The notes under the pieces are model-generated. The model searched no databases. It was not told the origin of the DNA and saw only the letters and a list, made by a program, of their open reading frames with translations. Below are positions 1 through 10,336 of a stretch of DNA of 64,000 bases, in pieces; positions within the stretch are counted from its first letter, which is position 1, and the number at the start of each line of letters is the position of its first letter. The translations under genes and the position numbers were made by a program. Origin of the DNA: Gryganskiella cystojenkinii (lineage: Eukaryota; Mortierellomycota; Mortierellomycetes; Mortierellales; Mortierellaceae); assembly GCA_015852425.1 (NCBI GenBank), contig JAAAIG010000084.1, forward strand, positions 237-64,236. Reading direction: 5' to 3'.

Positions 1-142
1 TCTTTGAGTTCCATTAGTGTTTTTTGCATCACTCCATTCATCCTCTCTTTTCCACCCCTCAAAATAGACTCGGACTCATATCCCTTTCTTTCCCCTCCTA
101 TCCTTCCTCCCCGCTCTTCACCTCGACACATATTACATCATC

Positions 143-982
143 ATGCCTGGAATGCCCCGTAAAAGTAAGACCTCGGCATCATTTAGAGAAGACACGCCCA
201 CCACCGCAAACAAGCTTGCTCGATACTAACCGACTGTCCTTTGGCTTCACTTTCCGATAGAGCACACCTCCAAGAGGATCCCTGCTAACCACAGATACAA
301 GATTGAGAAGCGTGTTAAGGATCATCACCGCAAGCTTCGCAAGGATGCCAAGAACAACCCAAGCGGACACCACAGTATGACATTTGCCGAGGATTCATTC
401 TCCTTTGGAGGGGATGGGATGACAATCTTGCGGACCAATTATCAAGCCAAACCACTCACTCTTTTTCTTTTTATCTTCTTTACCTATGTCTACTTCTTTT
501 CAGAGAACAAGAAGGACCCCGGCATTCCCAACAACTATCCTTTCAAGGAGCAACTCTTGCAACAGATTGCGGATGCCAAGCTGAAGGCACAGGAAGAGAA
601 GGACAAGGCCAAGGAGGTGCGTCGTAAGGCTCAGGAGAAGGTCCGTAAGGAGGCCCAGGCCAAGGCTAGAGCCGAGGCCATCGCCAACGGCACCCCTCTC
701 CCTGTTCAAAAGAAGCAGCAACCAAAGAAGAAGGAGGACGTCGTTGTCGAGGGAAATGCTTTGTCAAAGGCATCAAAGCGCAAGGCCGCCGCTGCCGCTA
801 CTGCTACGTCAGGATCATCAGCAAAGAAGGCCAAGACGGAACCCAAGAAGGCGTCCAAGAAGGCTAAGGAGGCTGAGGAGGGTGAGGGTGAGGTCGTTGA
901 TGCTCCCTATGATTTCGGCGAGCACTTTGCCAAGGGTGCTGCTGCTGAGGAGGAGGGTGACGATGAGGAGGATGAGGAATAA
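143..982 (+). CDS. Grn1/GNL3-type N-terminal-domain protein lacking the GTPase domain
   Basis: Exons are 143-164, 261-374 and 504-982 (204 aa); both introns start GTA and end AG, and the first contains a TACTAAC-like branch site. The spliced N-terminus is rich in Lys/Arg (TSKRIPANHRYKIEKRVKDH) and is followed by KKDPGIPNNYPFKEQLL. These are hallmarks of the basic N-terminal domain of nucleostemin/GNL3 and yeast Grn1-type nucleolar GTPases, which act in 60S ribosome biogenesis. A Lys-rich coiled stretch, NLS-like KR/KK clusters and an acidic Asp/Glu tail ending in DDEEDEE follow. No G1-G5 GTPase motifs are present, and the next gene lies on the opposite strand, so this is a stand-alone domain rather than a truncated reading. 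A nucleolar or pre-ribosomal role is inferred from the family. The GTPase member may be encoded elsewhere. Confidence 0.8.
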
Positions 983-1225
983 GGTGCACCAACGACAAAG
1001 ACTACCAAACCCAACCCCATAATTGCGTCGCAAGTTATAGATTCCCCGGTACCCCACCTTCCTCCTTTTTTGTTATTTTCCCTTTGTATTTTTTACACAC
1101 AATTGTCAATCTTTCATTTTCTCTTTCTGCACTCAAAATACACAAAGCATTTCATCATTTCAACGAGTCATTGTCGCTTATGAAAAAAAGAAGAGAGCGT
1201 GTGTGATTTTTATGAAGGTATTGAT

Positions 1226-3418
1226 CTAAATAAGTATGAACAAAAGGGCTACTACAGCGACTATACTAGTCATCATGCCAGCACCTCTCATGAAGGCGCG
1301 ATGACCACTGGACGGAACCGGAACAACGCCCAATCCGTTACATTGGAACCCAAACGAATTCATCCTCGCATAGTTACTGACCATATTCTTGACGGGGCAA
1401 TTGAACCCCAGGAAATTGGGACAACCCTGGACTACATCAAAACAGAGATCGATACATGGCAAGACCTCACCATAATCACCAGGGTTCAACAGCGGGTTCT
1501 GGGTCAATTGAGCAATGGCGCCTCTAGAGGTCGAAGTATTTCTGGCAGTGACGACCGCACCATGGGTTCTGTCAATCAAATACGGGTTCTCGTTTACGTT
1601 CGGGTCTGGAGCTGTGGCTGGAGGTACATACCCGACATTGTTGGGATCCGTGATATCCTCGACATCGGTACACCGGGGAATGTTTATGGCACAGAGCCAA
1701 CGACGGTAAGCCCGTTCACAATCCGTACAGTTCCTAATCAACGAGTACTGAGACTTTGTGCAATCGTATTGACCCAGCACACGCTTGAAATTGTCCATCA
1801 GATTGCTAGTGAAATCGTCGTAAAAGTTTCGGACGTCTGCCCGAATGGTACCATTAGGGTTACCGCCGGAACCGGACGTTTGCAAGATCGAGAGCGAGGT
1901 CACGGGGACAGCATAAGCAACCTCATGACAAAACTCTAGGTCTGTAATCAGCATGCAGTTGTCGTGACGCTTGGTCTTGAAGGCTGTGAACGCAAATAAC
2001 GACTCGGCACCGGCCTGGTTCAGGATATCCGTGACAAAGAATGCAATATAATCCGTTCCTGGATTCAGACCTTGTAAAAAGACTTGACGACGTTGTCCGA
2101 ACTTCTCAAATGTTGGTTCTTCGGGGAGGATCTCGGTGCCCATGGAGCCATCGAGATTACTGGTTCGGTTGGTTTGAGTGATTGTCATCGAGGTCTTGGT
2201 CAAGGGTAAAGGTTGGACCACTTCAATCGCACAGACGGATCGAGAAAGTCCCAGGGGTAAAGCAGAAGAGTTGATCATGTAAACACGGAACGGTGGTACG
2301 GCTGTGAAATTAGCAGTCAAGAAACTGGCGCTCAGACTGTCTGTATCATCCAGAGTGAGTCCTGCTTTGGTCTGGTATCTCTGGACGTAGCCTAAGGCAT
2401 TGCAAAGAGAAAGACGGAAAGGGTTAGTCTCGATATGCTGTCCAAAGGCGATTTTTTCCCCCTCCTGCGCCCAATTTTTTTTATGAAGTCTCGCAGAAGC
2501 ACAGGGTAGATTGTTGACCACAAGGAAACCTTGTGTTCCCCTTCAATATCTCTCCGTCTTCCTCTCCCTCTTACCTTGACTAGATGCGCCAACCTCCACA
2601 GCCCAATCACCGGACCAGGTGCTATCCAAAGCAGGTCCTTGCAAACTGAAAAAGATATCCTGGGAGGTATAGGCTGTGAATTGGATGATGCCTTCCACAC
2701 TGGTCACGCTACGAACGATCTTGGGATCTTGTCCAGGACCTGGCAACGGTTGACTGGCCGAGGTGGAAACGTAAAGTGTCAGAGGAGAACAGACAATATT
2801 GGGAGTTGAAGTTTTAGGTGTTTGACAGGTCGAGATCGAGATAAAGACCGCGTAGGTGCCATTGCTAAAGGGGGGTGGTAAGGTCGGGACGATTGTTCTT
2901 GTCGGTGCCGGTGGAGAAGTTGCGGTACCCGAGGGCGTGGGCACATTAGATCCTCCTGCAGATGACGTTGCAGGTGCCTGCCTTTTTCCAAAACGAGGAC
3001 CCGATTCTGAGGAGGACTCGACGCCTGGGTGGAACAGGATTCGCTCGAGTTGTCTACGAACCGGGAGCGATTGATGTTGCTGAGCAATTGCAAAGTGATA
3101 AGTCTGAAGTTGTCCGATCGAGACCCTGTCCTCGACGACTTGACTGTCCTGAATCTCGCGCGTGCCAGGAGGGAGGGGGACATAGGTTGTTGGTGGAGGT
3201 GGTGCTGGGATGGGTATTGGTGAAGGCTGAGGTTGAGTCGAAGGTGCAGCTGAGGAAGAAGAAACAGCAGAGGTTGTTCCTGGGAGGGTGGTGCCGCTCT
3301 GTTGAGCAAAGACTTGAGTATTTGTGAGAGTGGAGAGAGAAAAGAGAGAGCAGAGAGTGATGGCGAGAAGGACGGCTCTGGGTTGTTGCCTCCAGGACCG
3401 CCTTGGGTTGTGTAGCAT
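1226..3418 (-). CDS. MID1: Mid1 stretch-activated calcium channel subunit
   Basis: Two exons in transcript order, 3418-2575 and 2391-1226, encode 669 aa; donor CAAG|GTAAGA and acceptor CCTTAG|GC keep phase 1. The chosen start (MLHNPRRSW) leads straight into a hydrophobic signal peptide ending near residue 36. Starts further upstream would put the signal peptide inside the chain. The ectodomain has many N-x-S/T sites. The C-terminal third is Cys-rich, with CFDVVQGCPNFLGFNCP as the typical Mid1 signature, and the protein ends in a short hydrophobic tail. Mid1 partners the Cch1 channel pore at the plasma membrane and supports calcium influx during mating, cell-wall and ER stress. The gene is convergent with the Grn1-domain gene and divergent from MUTYH. 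The middle region is Pro/Ser/Thr-rich low complexity. Confidence 0.88.
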
Positions 3419-3795
3419 TGGTGTTAATGAATGTGGTGCAAGAGTACGAGCGTCTCTATTTTTTAAGGTTGGGGCGGTGTCTAGCTGTTGACGTCTTGGG
3501 AGATCACAAATGAAGAAGGAGAGGATGATAGGATAAGAGATGGACCATGAAGGTGTGGAAGAAAGGAATGAAATCAAGAGTAGCGTCAAAAAGAAAGAGA
3601 GAGAAGAGATGCCTTGGGAAAAGTATTCACATGGACTTTTCCTTTCAGGCGGTGTTGGATGCATTCATTTCAAACAAAGCCACGAAAAAAGCCCTCCTTC
3701 AATAATATCTTCTGAGGGGCAATTTTTTTTTTCTCGGAAAAAAATAAAGAACAGAGAGAGCATTTCACCATTCGCAACCGTCGATCCTTCCTGTC
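3419..3795. promoter_or_regulatory. Divergent promoter MID1 / MUTYH
   Basis: A 377-bp stretch between two divergent start codons. It is A/G-rich on the plus strand with a GAGAAGAGAAAG-like tract and a short A/T run before MUTYH. No clear TATA box. It must hold both promoters and 5' UTRs. Confidence 0.6.
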
Positions 3796-6113
3796 ATGAA
3801 TCTTTCCATGGATGCATCCTCGAGTGTGCGGACACCGAGGCGAGCAGCGACAAAGGCCGCCCTGGCTATCAAGAATGAGGCTCAGGATGAAGGCAGCCAC
3901 CAGGACCGTGAAGACAGCAACGAGGACGACTTTAAGGAGAACATTTCCAAATCAAAACTTCGAAACGGTGGTGGAAGTGAAAGTGCCTTCAGTCGGATGA
4001 TGGTAAGCAAACCTCAGCCAAAAATGGCTACGACCACTTCTCGGACCAAGCGCACAGCTTCGTCAGCGTCAAAGGCGTTTTTGACTGGGAGCAACAACAA
4101 CAACAGTGCAATTACAGCAGATACAGAACTGGTGCCGGATCTAGAGGATCTGGTCGAGGATGCAGCCCGTGTTCGGATATCAGGGCAGCACTCGAGCGAC
4201 TATCATCACTTCACTTCAGAAGAGTCTCGTGAACGTGTCCGCCAAGCGCTTGTCGCCTGGTACGATATCCACCACCGAAAGTTACCCTGGCGAGTCGACT
4301 TTCACGATCCCACTTCCATCGCTGGAAAGGCTGCAGGGCAACGAGCATATGAAGTCTGGGTCTCGGAGATTATGTGTCAACAGACCCAAGTCGCAACTGT
4401 TATACCCTATTATAATACCTGGATGGCAAAATGGCCCACAATCGCGGATCTGGCAGCTGCGGATCTTGAGGACGTCAACAAGGTCTGGACGGGACTCGGG
4501 TACTACTCTCGAGCGAGTCGACTTCATACCGGCGCTCAAAAGGTGGTCGAGAAGTTTGGTGGTGTTCTACCAAGGTAATCATAGGTGTTAAATATCGATG
4601 CGGCCTGTTTGCTCATCTAGCAGAGTCGTTTACTCTCAACCCTTATTTAACATTGCTGCTGTTTCTTTTTTCACGTCCATGGTATGTGCTACAGTGATCC
4701 TGCAGTCTTGGAGAAAGAAGTACCGGGAGTCGGGCGCTACACTGCAGGCGCTATTGCCTCGCATGCATATAATGTTCCTGCAGAACTTGTGGACGGGAAC
4801 GTGATCCGAGTTCTCTCCCGACTGCGAGCGATTGGTGGTGATGTCAAGAGCCCCAAGGTTATTGATCTGCACTGGTAAATACTCTCACCTTACCCACCTT
4901 ATTTCTTTTTCTCGAGTTCATTCAGAAGGTTGCTCCCGCATTGACATTGACATTTGTTCGTTAATGATTTTTATTTAGGCAAATTGCAAAAGAGCTAGTT
5001 CATCAGGAGCGACCAGGATGCTTCAACCAAGCGTTGATGGAACTTGGCGCCACGATCTGTACACCTCAGAACCCGAAGTGTAACGAATGCCCCGTCCAGA
5101 CCAGTTGTCGAGCCTATGCGGAGGTAATTGTTTGGACAGCTTCGAAAGCAGAATGCGATCTATGCTGGAGGGCAGGAATGTTGATATTTTTTTTTTCGTG
5201 TTCCAACTTTTTCGCAGGTTGTCGATAAGGGTAGAAACAATACTGTGGCTAAACTGGAGGACGATGGTGATGAATCTTGCTCACTATGCTTGCCAGAAAC
5301 AGAAGTCGATGGCAAGGATCTCGGATTGGTTACTCAGTACCCAAGGAAGGCAACGAAGAAGGCACCAAGGGATGAAGGTAATCGATGGTCAACCAAAAAT
5401 GCTCCTTCCAGTTCGAATCGCCTTTCTTCTAAGTACGCCACTAATATCCTCTTTCTGCAGAATGCGCGGTCGCGATTCTAGAGCGCGTTGTGATTGACGA
5501 GGACGATGGATCAGCCAGATCTGAGTTTTTGCTTGTCAAGAGGCCTGCCAAGGGACTGTTAGCAGGCATGTGGGAATTTCCGACGGTGGAGCAAGATCAA
5601 CTTCAAGAGGATCATTCGCTTGGCGACAAACCTTCAACGTACAAACAGCGATCGTCTTCTAGCCTAAAATACATGACCAACACCCTGGGCCTGGACTGGG
5701 TGCAAGACTGCACGGCCATCAAGAGACAAGATCTGGGAAGTGCACAGCATTTGTTCTCACATATCCGCAAAGTGTACCATGCCGAATGGGTGTTGGTTAG
5801 CGAGAGTGAGGTGACCACAGCAACGACAATGACGAAAACAAAGACAGGGAAGAGCGGTGCACCGGAGACTGTTTGGTTATCGACCAAGGACCTCCTGACG
5901 GCCGCGATCCCGACGGGTATTCTCAAAACATATCAGTTACTGGAAAAGTACCGCAAGAGCCAAGCCAGTGGTATAGTCAATTCAAGCAAGGCCGCGAAGC
6001 GTAAAAGTGGAACTTCCTCTTCATTAGACTCGAAGGATAGCCTGAATAAGAAGACAAAGAAGGAAGAAGGCCAGGGGGCGATCTCCCGTTTCTTTGTAAA
6101 AAAGACTGAATAA
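3796..6113 (+). CDS. MUTYH: A/G-specific adenine DNA glycosylase (MutY homologue)
   Basis: Exons 3796-4574, 4695-4874, 4979-5123, 5218-5377 and 5461-6113 give 638 aa, with all phases consistent. It removes adenine mispaired with 8-oxoguanine in base-excision repair. Visible features are: the catalytic-Glu motif [10 protein letters not shown] (Glu near 191); GLGYYSRA; the helix-hairpin-helix [12 protein letters not shown] followed by VDGNV with the conserved Asp near 293; the [4Fe-4S] ligands C-x6-C-x2-C-x5-C at 347, 354, 357 and 363; and a C-terminal NUDIX-like 8-oxoG-recognition domain starting near [11 protein letters not shown] with [11 protein letters not shown]. The last residues contain QGAISRFF (626-633), a good PCNA-interacting-peptide match. 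The roughly 130-residue N-terminal extension is low-complexity and may hold targeting signals. It is divergent from MID1 over 377 bp. Confidence 0.95.
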
Positions 6114-6275
6114 AATAAAATAGAGTCCCCGCCTCGATTAATTAATATCGATTAAACTGCCTCATATCACGTGCATTAACCACTGTCCGAGAAAACGCCG
6201 AAGAGTCGAGCTTTAAACACGCCTCACTCATTTCATCCCGTTGATCAGCTCTTTTAACACACCCAAGTTTACATT

Positions 6276-7166
6276 ATGGTACCGTCTTCATCGTCATTGC
6301 GAGATACAAAGGAACGTCAATGAAACCATCACTGATTCACAAGAGGACTGACAAAGGTTTCGACTCTTTGTTTTTCTTTGAATGCTTCCTCGATTAGCCT
6401 GTCCTTGCACTCCAAATCAAAGCCGAGCTCGAGAACATCACGGACCTCATCCCAGCTGATGAGGACCATACCTGGCACTTCAAGATTCAGTGCACAAAGT
6501 GCCGTGAGATTGACTCGAACCACATCACCATGAATGCCATCGTAAGACTGACAGAGGGACTCTTGCAGGATTCAAGACACTTTTTTCGAGTAACAGTAAA
6601 AACTGACTGTTCCACTCAATTTATGTTCAAATAGGACAAGGCCGAGATGGGATCTGGACGTGGCGAGGCCAACTTGGTGATGAGATGCAAGTTCTGCAAG
6701 TGCGAGAGCTCTGCTGGTAAGATGATCACGACTACTAATGATACTGTCGCGCGTGTATTGTTCAGACTGATTCAACACCAAAGGACTGACACGACTTTGT
6801 TATCTTTTCTTAGATTTCGCTTCCAAGCCCGTTGCGTACGATGCCGAGAACAGCGGCAAGTTCCAGACCATTGTCACGATCGAGTGCAGAGGATTGGAGT
6901 TGGTTGATTTCGCTCCCAGAGAGGGCTGGAAGGCCAAGGGTGCCGAGTCTGGCACCGTCTTCGAGGATATTGACCTTACCGAGGGTGACTGGGCTGAATA
7001 CGACGAGAAGGTTTGTTAGCAGGTCAATGCCTCAAAAGTATGCCTGCTATGCTGCGCTACGTAATTTTTTATTCACACGACGCTTGCTTTTTTTTTTATC
7101 GATATTTAGAGTGAATTACCTGTCGCCATTGCCGATATTGAGGCCAAGTTCATCAAGGTCAAGTAG
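6276..7166 (+). CDS. CZIB: DUF866 / CXXC zinc-binding protein (C1orf123-CZIB family)
   Basis: Five exons (6276-6278, 6398-6541, 6635-6716, 6814-7010, 7110-7166) encode 160 aa, the same length I recall for the human protein. The first coding exon is only the ATG, followed directly by a GTACCG donor. The acceptor then gives [17 protein letters not shown], the normal start of the family. Two CxxC pairs (CTKC and CKFC) form the predicted zinc site. The C-terminal half carries [16 protein letters not shown] and DWAEYDEK, both family-typical. The function is poorly known in fungi; work on the human protein suggests a metal-related role, so I assign only zinc binding. Intron-internal ORFs around this gene are not real. 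Confidence 0.92.
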
Positions 7167-7565
7167 AAGACGGACTAATCGACTAATTTACTCATTCGAC
7201 TTTATTAAACAAGGCGCGCCAAGAGCTGGTTTTTTTTTTTAAAAAATAACTCGCTATCGGACGGGGACAGTGCATCGTTTTCCTTTTTTTTTGGACAGAA
7301 GACAACTGAATATGGCGTTTCGACATTTTTCGACAATTCTTACCTCACTACCACAGGATAGAGTTCTTGATTGTCATTGTAGGGAATATGTGGAGTCGAT
7401 TTTTACCGACAAAGGAACGACATGACCTGGACTTTACAGGGAACAAGATCGAAGCAGGCGACGACTATAAGAACCGAGATATACTTTTTGATCCGTTCGG
7501 TGGCATGCGATATCAGCATTATCAACCATTTTTCTCACACGGAAACATAACAACACATTCAGGAA
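7167..7565. other. Intergenic spacer DUF866 to PRM1
   Basis: A 399-bp stretch with A/T homopolymers (poly-T near 7211 and 7285). It should contain the DUF866 3' end and the PRM1 promoter. A short in-frame-looking ORF covers 7367-7603 in another frame but has no homology I recognise. Confidence 0.5.
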
Positions 7566-9488
7566 ATGGATTTGCCTTGCCAAAATCACTGCCACAACGA
7601 TGAACATGGTCACTGGCATGATGAGGAATATCCAGCAGGAGAATTACCTCAGTGTAACCACAGCATCACCTGCAGTAACAAGTGCGCTCAGTATCACGAA
7701 CTGCCTTCAATATCACCCTTCCCTGGACTCCAGGCAAAACTCTCTCAGGCTTTCGCGTCCTACGCAGTCGTCTTTCTGCTCATCTCTGCTTATCGACTCT
7801 TCAGGACTCGAGACAGTGTCTTTTCCATGGTTACAACTGCAAAACAGACTCTGGCAAGCGATTGTTTAGGACTCGAGAAATCTGTTTCGACTTTGACTTC
7901 TTTCCCTCATTTCGCAGCTCAGGGTGTCAATCATGGACTCGTTACAGCATTAGACTCTGCGGTCAGTCAGATTGGATACGGTCTCGAAGCTGTTTTGAGC
8001 GGGATTCTGTCAACGATCGAACTCATCCTCGCGTTCTTGACGGGTACTTGGCGTTGCTTTCTGAGTAACCTGGCGGATTCCGGGATACCTGTCATTTCGG
8101 AGATAAGCGCTGGAGGAATACAGGCGATCGATGACCTTAACAATGTGATTCTCGGAACCCTGACATTGCCGTTCAACGACCTTGGGGCGATTATTCAACA
8201 GCGGATGGCGGACCCACAGATTGGGTTACAAATCAATATTCCGGTTTTGCCGATGCAACAGGTCGAGTTTTGCGACAAGGCACTGAATCTGGCGCAAGTC
8301 GATACGTTGACAAACGAATTCCAACAATTGATCGTCTATGGAACCTATGCCTTACTGACGATGGCGTTTTTAGCAACCTTGGGTAATATGGTCTGGATTT
8401 GGTTCCATCATTATCGATGGCAAACTCATGTCAGTCGAATTATGCAGCATATCGCGCGACTTCGAATTCCAAGGATCATTAGGCAAGGAAAGTGTTCGAC
8501 CGTTATAGATAGGAAAGAGCCGCACCCAAACCCGACTGAGAACAAGAAGCGAGATCAAGACGACGTCAGGATGTATGCGCTCAAAGTCAGTTACATGACA
8601 CAACACCCTCTCCTCTATCGGATGCTAGACTGGTCCTCTCGATGCCTCTTTCCCGAGGATGAAAACAAGCAGAGTGTTTATTTCTGGTTCGTGTACTATA
8701 TCGCCCGACCGGAGGTCCTGGTTTGTCTGTTGATCGGTCTCCTGGGGATCGGTCTCACATACGCTCAGATCGCACTTGTCGAATACGGAAGAACTCATTG
8801 GCGACCATTATTGATGACGACAATAACAGACTTGTCGGATTTGGTCCTCGGCCTCGTGAATGAGGCCATGGCGACATCCTCGGTCGCGTTCGCAAAGCAG
8901 ACGAACTCTGCGTTGACGAATGTTGAGACAGACCTGAACACAAATGTCTTTGGTGGGATTGTCCAGGCAGCGACCGAGATGAATTCTGCACTGGTGTCGG
9001 TTCAGATGACGCTGCTTCAGGGGATCGAGGCCGTGTTTGGGACGAGTCTGTTTGGAAAATTGGTCCAGGCAGTATTACAATGTCTGTTATTCAACAAGTT
9101 GCAGATGGTAGAGGCTGGACTGAGTTGGATCCAGGCGAATGCAAGGATCTCCTTGCCAAGAGTCTCAGAGGATGTCTTGATGATTGATCAGACACTCGTG
9201 AATCAACTCGTGAACAGTGCGCTGAGTGTTGGATCGCAAACAACTACAACAATGAGCGGAAGATCCAAGGTACCGACTCCCACGTCAACAAGTTCTGGGC
9301 CATTCTTGCAGAACAAGGTGCATGCAATCGAGGATGCGGTCAGCAAAGTGTTTACGACCTACGAAGATGAGTTGAGGAGAGAATTGCCGGTGTATTATGG
9401 TCTGGTACTCGTTTGGTTGATAGTGGTGGTAATGGGTATCATAGGTGCTGTTATCATCTCTGCGCCAACCGCTGGCAACATTAATTAG
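7566..9488 (+). CDS. PRM1: Prm1 plasma-membrane fusion protein
   Basis: A single-exon 640-aa protein. Near the N-terminus GLQAKLSQAF precedes the first transmembrane segment, as in ascomycete Prm1. Further hydrophobic spans lie near residues 60-80, 140-165, 255-275, 380-405 and 605-630, separated by large extracytoplasmic loops with repeated amphipathic helices. Prm1 is a multi-pass protein that stabilises plasma-membrane merger during mating or hyphal cell fusion. The first about 50 residues are His/Cys-rich (HNDEHGHWHDEE), which is not a general feature of the family. An in-phase upstream exon cannot be excluded because an open frame precedes 7566, but no clear splice pair supports one. The gene follows DUF866 by 399 bp on the same strand. 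Confidence 0.85.
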   Translation: MDLPCQNHCHNDEHGHWHDEEYPAGELPQCNHSITCSNKCAQYHELPSISPFPGLQAKLSQAFASYAVVFLLISAYRLFRTRDSVFSMVTTAKQTLASDCLGLEKSVSTLTSFPHFAAQGVNHGLVTALDSAVSQIGYGLEAVLSGILSTIELILAFLTGTWRCFLSNLADSGIPVISEISAGGIQAIDDLNNVILGTLTLPFNDLGAIIQQRMADPQIGLQINIPVLPMQQVEFCDKALNLAQVDTLTNEFQQLIVYGTYALLTMAFLATLGNMVWIWFHHYRWQTHVSRIMQHIARLRIPRIIRQGKCSTVIDRKEPHPNPTENKKRDQDDVRMYALKVSYMTQHPLLYRMLDWSSRCLFPEDENKQSVYFWFVYYIARPEVLVCLLIGLLGIGLTYAQIALVEYGRTHWRPLLMTTITDLSDLVLGLVNEAMATSSVAFAKQTNSALTNVETDLNTNVFGGIVQAATEMNSALVSVQMTLLQGIEAVFGTSLFGKLVQAVLQCLLFNKLQMVEAGLSWIQANARISLPRVSEDVLMIDQTLVNQLVNSALSVGSQTTTTMSGRSKVPTPTSTSSGPFLQNKVHAIEDAVSKVFTTYEDELRRELPVYYGLVLVWLIVVVMGIIGAVIISAPTAGNIN

Positions 9489-10336
9489 TTAATTGGATAG
9501 GAAATATACCTGTCCCAAGACCAGTCAGACCGCTGCTCAAACGCACTACATTCGCAATTGTCACTGTCGATTATCAATGGCCCTCGTTGGTTTAATGACG
9601 CTCTGGAGCCATAATCAGGACCGACATCAAAGCTCTCAGTGTCGGCTCACTCGTCAACAAGCATATCAGAAGATGCAGAGCCGTTTCCAAGCCTATCGGC
9701 AACAACGTCATGAATAAACACGCCTTAAACAAGCGCGTCCTATTGGCACTATTACTCCTTCCCCAGCATCTCAAGGCACCGAGGACGACAGCCGCCCGGC
9801 TTACGACTCTAGAGGCCTGGCGGAATTTTTCCGCGAGGTGCATGTGTAGAAGCATGTGCTGGTTGCTTTCGTTCGAATTCTGCGGCTGCATCTGCATCCA
9901 GGTGCGCATCAGCCCAGCTCTGGGCCGGTCCCAGTCCTTGCCATCGTGCTTGCAGCACCGTCAAAAAGGACAAACCGTTGACTGCCGGACAAAAAACACC
10001 AGCAAGTGTTGCTTCTGTAACAGAAAGGCGTACTGCCGACCATGCTTCGAAAGCACACAGCTCGACGTCTCCCTCATGGTCTTCCTCGGCCGTTCCAGGA
10101 CAGGTCCTTCAATTTTTAGGGTTCAGATTCGCAAAAAAAAAAAAAAAAAAAATAAGACTGTCATTCCTCTTTCGCCCGTTCCTTTGTGTGTCCGTCTGTG
10201 CGCATCAAATAAAAATCGCGTGGCCAACGACAATGCGGATTGGGTTGACTCATCAGGTTCGGGTTGACTACGCATTTCTCTCTTTTTTCTAATTTCTCAT
10301 TTCCTACCCGACTACTAACTATCCGGCTACCTTGGA
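9489..10336. other. Gene-free spacer after PRM1
   Basis: An 848-bp stretch. I see only a 20-nt A-rich homopolymer near 10134 and short ORFs with no family resemblance. It probably holds the PRM1 3' UTR and the MBL hydrolase promoter. Confidence 0.5.

Noticed and set aside
9710..10267. A 185-codon ORF after PRM1
   Set aside because: Ends in a Lys run from poly-A, no domain, composition of non-coding DNA.
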